Of a DNA stretch of 64,000 nt, positions 61,101 to 64,000 are shown one piece after another (within the stretch, counting starts at the first letter, position 1; each line of letters begins with the position of its first letter). The notes below the pieces were generated by a model. That model was not told where the DNA came from and made no database searches. It saw only the letters and a program-made list of their open reading frames with translations. A program made the position numbers and the translations under genes. Source of the stretch: Candidatus Kuenenia stuttgartensis. Its GTDB lineage: Bacteria > Planctomycetota > Phycisphaerae > Phycisphaerales > SM1A02. Where the stretch lies: positions 69,022-133,021 of the forward strand of contig CAMDMA010000003.1 in assembly GCA_945902075.1 (NCBI GenBank), given 5' to 3'.

Positions 61101-62493
61101 TGCGGGCCCCACTGGCGCGGCTCGTCGGGTCGTTGAGGCCAAAGGAAAGGCTTCCGCGGAGATTGGCGCTGAGGCCGTTGCCAAACTCGCGGGTCTTGGT
61201 GCAGATCCGAAGCGGCGAATCACGGGGCCGGTGCAAGCGTCATTCGACGTCTCAGCACTTGCGATTCCTCTCAACGCCGCGATGAAGCCGCAGGTTGCTG
61301 CGCTTCGTCTTGAGGCAACTGGCTCGCTTTCACCGATTTCAGTTGAGGTCACAGACGCAACTGGTGCGCGCTCGAGCATCTCAACGGGTCCGCTCGCGCT
61401 TGTTGTACGCAGCGCGCGGCTCGCTGACGAAATTGTTGTGCGTCTCTCAAGCGGCGTCGCAGCAGCTGGAGCAATCGAGGTCGATGCAAAAATCCGTGGC
61501 GCGGTCGCAGTCGCACCGCAGACCACAGCAAACCCCGTCCTTGACGCGACGGTAAAAGCGACAAAGTATCCCGCTGCTGCACTTGATGCGCTTGCGTCGA
61601 CAAAGGGCGCGATCGGCAAATACATCGGCGACTCAATCGATGCGGACATCGTGGCCAACGGACTCGCGGCAGACCGTGGCGCACTCAAAGTGCGAATCAC
61701 TTCACAATTGGCATCGCTCGATGCACCCGAACTCTCGATCAGCGGCGGATTCGCTCGTGTTTCAGCGGGGAAGCCAGTCAAGGCCACCATCTCGCTCTCG
61801 CCGACGGTAAGACAGGAGCTCCTTGCCGCCATCAATCCTGTGTTCGCAGATGTGTCGACTGGAGCGCCTGCGCGGTTCACACTGACCAACCTCGCGTGGC
61901 CGCTTGATGGCGACAAACGCAAGTTTGATGGGTCGTTTCTTTTAGAGACAGGTGAAGTCAAACTCACGAACTCTGGTCCGCTGTCATTCCTTCTCACAGC
62001 GTTGGGAGCTGGGCGCGCGGATGGCTTCGAGGCATATCTCGAACCGTTGCGAGGGACCATCACGAAAGGTCGCCTGACCTACAAGGATTTCGCACTGCGT
62101 GCTGGGAAGACTGCGCAGCAAACATGGAAAAACTCGTTGCTGTTTGCAGGCGATATCGATCTTGCAACTGTCCCGATGCGTGCGTACTCCATCTCGACGG
62201 GTGTGCCGCTGTCTGACGCTGCAAACTGGTCGAGTGATGCGAAGCGGGTGTTTGATGGTCTTGGTGCGGTGAGTCCTGAGCTTCTCAAGTCGCTTGTGGT
62301 CGGCGTCGATTTGAGTGGGCCACTGTTCGATGCAGCGGGTCGGCCGGCGAAACTCGAGATGAAACTCAAACTCCCCGATATCGGAGATGTCGTGCGCGAC
62401 AATCCCGGAGCGATCATCGATGCGGCAGGTTCGATCTTTGATGCGATTCGCAATCGTGGCAAAAAGAAGGACACGCCACCTGCGAAGCCCTAG
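58138..62493 (+). CDS. Giant AsmA/TamB-like envelope protein with an 18-bp repeat
   Basis: A 1451-residue protein with an N-terminal membrane anchor (residues about 4-35), then VVVRELGARVRGKVTLAGVSLGWFGGQQVRG, which resembles the start of AsmA-like proteins. Most of the chain is repeating beta strands of the type expected for a lipid-transport groove in the AsmA/TamB/YhdP group. Residues about 673-726 contain nine GSSVAT-type repeats. The C-terminal part (about 1260-1440) has LTYKDFALRAGK and DIDLATVPMRAYSIS. A role in lipid or envelope transport is inferred by similarity. It ends in a terminator that overlaps nuoI. Confidence 0.78.
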   Translation: MKRKLLKICLASTAVLFVGVLLAPTLLSGYVGGVVVRELGARVRGKVTLAGVSLGWFGGQQVRGLAIDGGRDVGSMQMDAKITQGLFALATGDEVDVILGGRMTTPVAADGSIGIAGLFTHDENDVGSGKPTPRPTKDEGGAVLGGRKIRIEFDGINLSATRADAPLYAIEALRGSVALEDATANGSLTTRGELAAKTRVAGVSPTIREGDFTLKFAGSLPRRTDGGIDALQTTGSLEFRGSNLPVPSASGDIVAESATASLELTRDGATVDLSARASVGGAQASTVLVQLQTGPLVDPSGRVAIDAASLEANIDVRALPMAALQPYVPEVAPGVRPDLVADLGEFADLRVTKARANVGAASSASKIMVELDARRLKFKFEADAAADGSSLANGVLAASASIRPELLRSLGSETQTPLVVTATGDRIVWRKSDDAMRAVGGEFAMTLAKPFEWNGLRDGALAGIGVRAERVAATVTKSPNASSARIMAELGAAYATEGTASLSASVDVDLDSKAMARGVVEANLGLDAELLTKLTNGAIASRAGQPSLRVSVSDFGFTPGASPTGRGRAELSGALMLRGGSTTVALNDCAVDLVLPSAAASGSLEVAAKIDGAQARVSQRFIAIPSAFDDPAALGLAGSVEVAGLDPAFIARLISAAEVEQGIQASDAGSSAGSSIATGSSVATGSSVATGSSVATGSSVATGSSVATGSSVATGSSVATGSSVATGRQSPSGMTAALGLLGRAPIRLNARNKTEGNTLVVDFDLAAATLAATGSARYGKDLLGLTGLACDATLTREALASLPLSDGVELEPGTKVALRVPSFALARTSDGWKPSGDLAAKATVTALRVKRAPGLVGSLAIARVEADAAYAFRDERATVKGAAQFGETGGDGALTFDLAWRKPVEAKLFAGAEGSLALARFDLSRFEQAFGLPPGGYSGVLGGAGNLAIVFHEREVAHAEIKAEFPKARADFAMDVLESVGTVQPAADAGPTGAARRVVEAKGKASAEIGAEAVAKLAGLGADPKRRITGPVQASFDVSALAIPLNAAMKPQVAALRLEATGSLSPISVEVTDATGARSSISTGPLALVVRSARLADEIVVRLSSGVAAAGAIEVDAKIRGAVAVAPQTTANPVLDATVKATKYPAAALDALASTKGAIGKYIGDSIDADIVANGLAADRGALKVRITSQLASLDAPELSISGGFARVSAGKPVKATISLSPTVRQELLAAINPVFADVSTGAPARFTLTNLAWPLDGDKRKFDGSFLLETGEVKLTNSGPLSFLLTALGAGRADGFEAYLEPLRGTITKGRLTYKDFALRAGKTAQQTWKNSLLFAGDIDLATVPMRAYSISTGVPLSDAANWSSDAKRVFDGLGAVSPELLKSLVVGVDLSGPLFDAAGRPAKLEMKLKLPDIGDVVRDNPGAIIDAAGSIFDAIRNRGKKKDTPPAKP
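60154..60315 (+). repeat. 18-bp in-frame tandem repeat, nine copies
   Basis: Nine units beginning GGCTCGAGT or GGTTCGAGT run from 60154 to 60315, encoding one GSSIAT and eight GSSVAT. Units differ mainly at third-codon positions. It is inside the AsmA-like gene, between two beta-rich regions, and probably forms a flexible linker. It is not a CRISPR because there are no spacers. Confidence 0.93.
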
Positions 62494-62553
62494 TGGCGAT
62501 CTCGATCGATTGCGTCAGTGTGAGGCGCGACTATGGGAGTCGCGAGCGAGTTT

Positions 62554-62573
62554 GCCCATTTACATGGGCTTTT
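62554..62573 (+). terminator. Intrinsic terminator of the AsmA-like gene inside the nuoI 3' end
   Basis: GCCCAT (62554-62559), TTAC, ATGGGC (62564-62569), then TTTT. The stem overlaps the nuoI stop codon region (62560-62562). A second perfect dyad CGCGACT/AGTCGCG occurs just before it (62526-62544). Confidence 0.8.
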
Positions 62574-63117
62574 CGCCGACCGTCTCGTCGTACACCTGCA
62601 GCAACTTGGTTTTATCGAAGATGAGCTCCTGTCGTGAAAGTCCCGTGACTTCGTAGTGCGGCGTCAGTTCGATCGCATCGCAGGGGCAGGCCTCTTCGCA
62701 CATGCCGCAGTAAATGCAGCGCAGCTCATCGATGTCAAACTGCTTCGGGTACTTCTCCCGGTCCGACCACGGGCTCTCGTCCGCGACGATGTGAATGCAG
62801 TTTGCTGGGCAAGCGGTTGCGCACATAAAGCATGCAACGCAGCGAACGCGACCGTCTTCGTCTTTGTTGAGCCGATGTACGCCGCGGAAGTTGGGGCGGT
62901 ACTGGCCGCCCTCCTCGACCGGTCGATCGTCGCGCTTCTGCTCCGGGTACTGCAGCACCCAGATATTCTTCTTGTTCGTTCCACCACGGCCAACGTTTTC
63001 GAAGCAGTGACGCAAGGTCGTGCCAAGACCCTTGAAGATCGTGGGAAGGAAAAGACTCTCGCCGCGGGTGAGGCGGGTGGGGGTCACGTCAATGACTTCG
63101 TCGTCGCGGATCGCCAT
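62560..63117 (-). CDS. nuoI: NADH-quinone oxidoreductase subunit I
   Basis: A 185-residue Complex I subunit with two 4Fe-4S clusters. The motifs are CVACFMCATACP and CIYCGMCEEACP, the second being the cluster set close to quinone (N6a/N6b). The N-terminus is longer than in E. coli NuoI and contains LPTIFKGLGTTLRH. ATG 63117 is chosen; the longer frame to 63198 is a shadow of the divergent gene. No other nuo genes are in the window, and the next gene on this strand would be upstream of the divergent ATP synthase genes. Confidence 0.95.
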   Translation of the reverse strand: MAIRDDEVIDVTPTRLTRGESLFLPTIFKGLGTTLRHCFENVGRGGTNKKNIWVLQYPEQKRDDRPVEEGGQYRPNFRGVHRLNKDEDGRVRCVACFMCATACPANCIHIVADESPWSDREKYPKQFDIDELRCIYCGMCEEACPCDAIELTPHYEVTGLSRQELIFDKTKLLQVYDETVGEKPM

Positions 63118-63142
63118 GGGGCCGGGATGGTACGGTGTCGGG

Positions 63143-63580
63143 GTGACCGACGAAAGCCGACCGCCCATGCCACCGACGGACGCTCCACCGCACAACACGC
63201 GCTCCCGCGGCCGCGCAAAGCCATTCTTCGCGTCCGTGGATGCGTCTTTGCTTGGACTCGGTTCGCAGATGATGAGTGAGGTGGCAGCGGGTGTTCTGCT
63301 GGGTCTTGGACTCGACTACATCTTTGGAACAAAAAATCGTTGGGTTGTGGTGGGATCGATCGCCGGCGTCGCAGTTGCGATGGTGACGGTCTTTCGGCTC
63401 GCACTCAAGTCGTCGCCACCGCGGCGGCTCCCGCCCGGAACTCGCGCGACGGACCTCGGGCCAGTGTCCACCCCAGTCGCGCCGCCGATTGCGCATCCAC
63501 CGAACTCAAACGGCGGAACTTCGACGGTTGAAACCCAATCACGGCCAAGCGAAAGCACTCCTCAGGACCACACGCCATGA
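63143..63580 (+). CDS. AtpZ/AtpI-like small membrane protein of the ATP synthase operon
   Basis: A 145-residue protein with a soluble, Pro-rich N-terminus and two TM helices (SEVAAGVLLGLGLDYIFGT and VVVGSIAGVAVAMVTVFRL), the pattern of AtpZ-type proteins that precede atpI and the F0F1 genes. The tail is Pro/Ser-rich. The start is uncertain: GTG 63143 or ATG 63167. It is divergent from nuoI, with only 25 bases between the starts if 63143 is used. Its stop overlaps the next gene by 4 bases. Confidence 0.75.
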   Translation: MTDESRPPMPPTDAPPHNTRSRGRAKPFFASVDASLLGLGSQMMSEVAAGVLLGLGLDYIFGTKNRWVVVGSIAGVAVAMVTVFRLALKSSPPRRLPPGTRATDLGPVSTPVAPPIAHPPNSNGGTSTVETQSRPSESTPQDHTP

Positions 63581-64000
63581 AGCAGACCCTTCAGCCCGGC
63601 CCATATCCAACGACGCGACTGCTTCTCGTGATCGCCCTCTCTGGCGCGGGACTCGCCGTTCTCTGGACCGTCATCCGATCCGGGTGGGGGCTCGAGCAAG
63701 AGGTCTATCGTGGCGGACTTATAGGACTTGCAGCTGCTGTGATCGCGCATCTCGCGGGGACCTTGGCGGGCGCGTTTCTCGCGCCGACCCAGGGGGTGCT
63801 GCCGGCGTACCTCGCGTCGACGGTCGTGCGCTTCATCGCCACACCTGCATTGGCCATCTCGTTATACTTTCTCCTCCCCGTGAAGCCCCAACCACTTCTG
63901 GTCGGCGCGCTGATGGGATATCTCCTGATTCTTGTTGCGGATATCGCGACGTTGATGAGGGCGACGCAGCAGCCGCTGCGGTCGGGCGACGGATCGACTT
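63577..64000 (+). CDS. AtpI-like ATP synthase assembly membrane protein (3' end truncated by window edge)
   Basis: ATG 63577 overlaps the AtpZ-like stop (ATGA) and the frame is open to the edge, giving 141 residues. Four hydrophobic segments are visible (LLLVIALSGAGLAVLWTVI, GLIGLAAAVIAHLAGTLAGA, FIATPALAISLYFLLPV, LVGALMGYLLILVADIAT), as in AtpI-type proteins that help assemble the c-ring. The remainder of the F0F1 operon is expected just outside. The exact family rests on context and topology. Confidence 0.65.
   Translation, partial: MKQTLQPGPYPTTRLLLVIALSGAGLAVLWTVIRSGWGLEQEVYRGGLIGLAAAVIAHLAGTLAGAFLAPTQGVLPAYLASTVVRFIATPALAISLYFLLPVKPQPLLVGALMGYLLILVADIATLMRATQQPLRSGDGST

Noticed and set aside
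1-64000. tRNA, rRNA, IS elements, prophage or integrase
   Set aside because: No T-arm-like GTTCGAATC cluster with an acceptor stem, no rRNA-like stretch, and no transposase or integrase motif was found by eye on either strand.

Overview
The window looks like chromosomal, core-genome DNA from a high-GC, Gram-negative-type bacterium. The best guess is a Planctomycetota lineage, probably Phycisphaerae. This rests on gene content and style (an rpmF-plsX-fabH-fabD-fabG-acp-acp-fabF cluster with two tandem ACPs, an excisionase-like HTH protein with a membrane anchor, long secreted proteins of unknown family, an AsmA-like giant, H-NOX signalling), not on a marker-gene comparison. No rRNA, tRNA, IS element, prophage or CRISPR array was seen. 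Genes are densely packed, and many neighbours overlap by 4 bases (ATGA or GTGA), which suggests translational coupling.

Layout. 1-3.6 kb: tail of an unknown gene, a metallophosphoesterase, tsaB, a REC-like/GAF regulator behind a structured leader, and an AhpD-like protein. 3.6-8.2 kb: a membrane-anchored HTH protein with phosphatidylserine decarboxylase (minus), mutY (plus), and gatC-gatA (minus). 8.3-16.7 kb (plus): an RND efflux pair, a ROK sugar kinase, a Nif3-like protein and a PIN-PhoH ATPase, then a terminator-ended structured stretch. 17-22.3 kb (minus): a FliN-like SpoA protein, a GH15 glucoamylase-like enzyme, a cobalamin-binding protein with the CarH-type W-x9-EH motif, an eight-cysteine protein and a Bax-inhibitor-1 protein. 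22.5-29.9 kb (minus): the fatty-acid synthesis cluster headed by rpmF. 30.2-34.2 kb (plus): rnhA, rpsL-rpsG, and an H-NOX sensor overlapping an HNOBA hybrid histidine kinase.

34.4-46.4 kb (plus): a secreted unknown protein, a ThiF/MoeB-like enzyme, a YbjN-like protein, a one-TM small protein, a DinB-like protein, an 858-residue secreted protein, glpK-glpD, and a large secreted protein with a faint caspase/gingipain-like pattern. 46.4-55.2 kb: an SGNH hydrolase, sucD, purM, the ribosome-rescue factor ArfB, an outer-membrane-like protein, a metallophosphoesterase, a group II PLP decarboxylase and an M3 oligopeptidase. 55.3-64 kb: ispE, a DUF3592 protein, nadA, a 1451-residue AsmA-like protein with an 18-bp in-frame repeat, nuoI (minus), and the first two genes of a probable ATP synthase operon (atpZ-like, atpI-like) running off the right edge.

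Most genes are housekeeping: lipid synthesis (fab, plsX, psd, glpK/D), translation (rpsL, rpsG, rpmF, gatCA, tsaB, arfB), repair (mutY), and cofactor, isoprenoid and purine synthesis (nadA, ispE, purM). The most notable parts are the NO-sensing H-NOX/hybrid-kinase pair, the DNA-binding-free CarH-like cobalamin protein, paired hairpins between rpsL and rpsG, a probable ncRNA or structured 3' region after phoH, a probable AUC start codon in fabG, and a recurring habit of short tandem repeats (11-21 bp) in leaders and coding regions.
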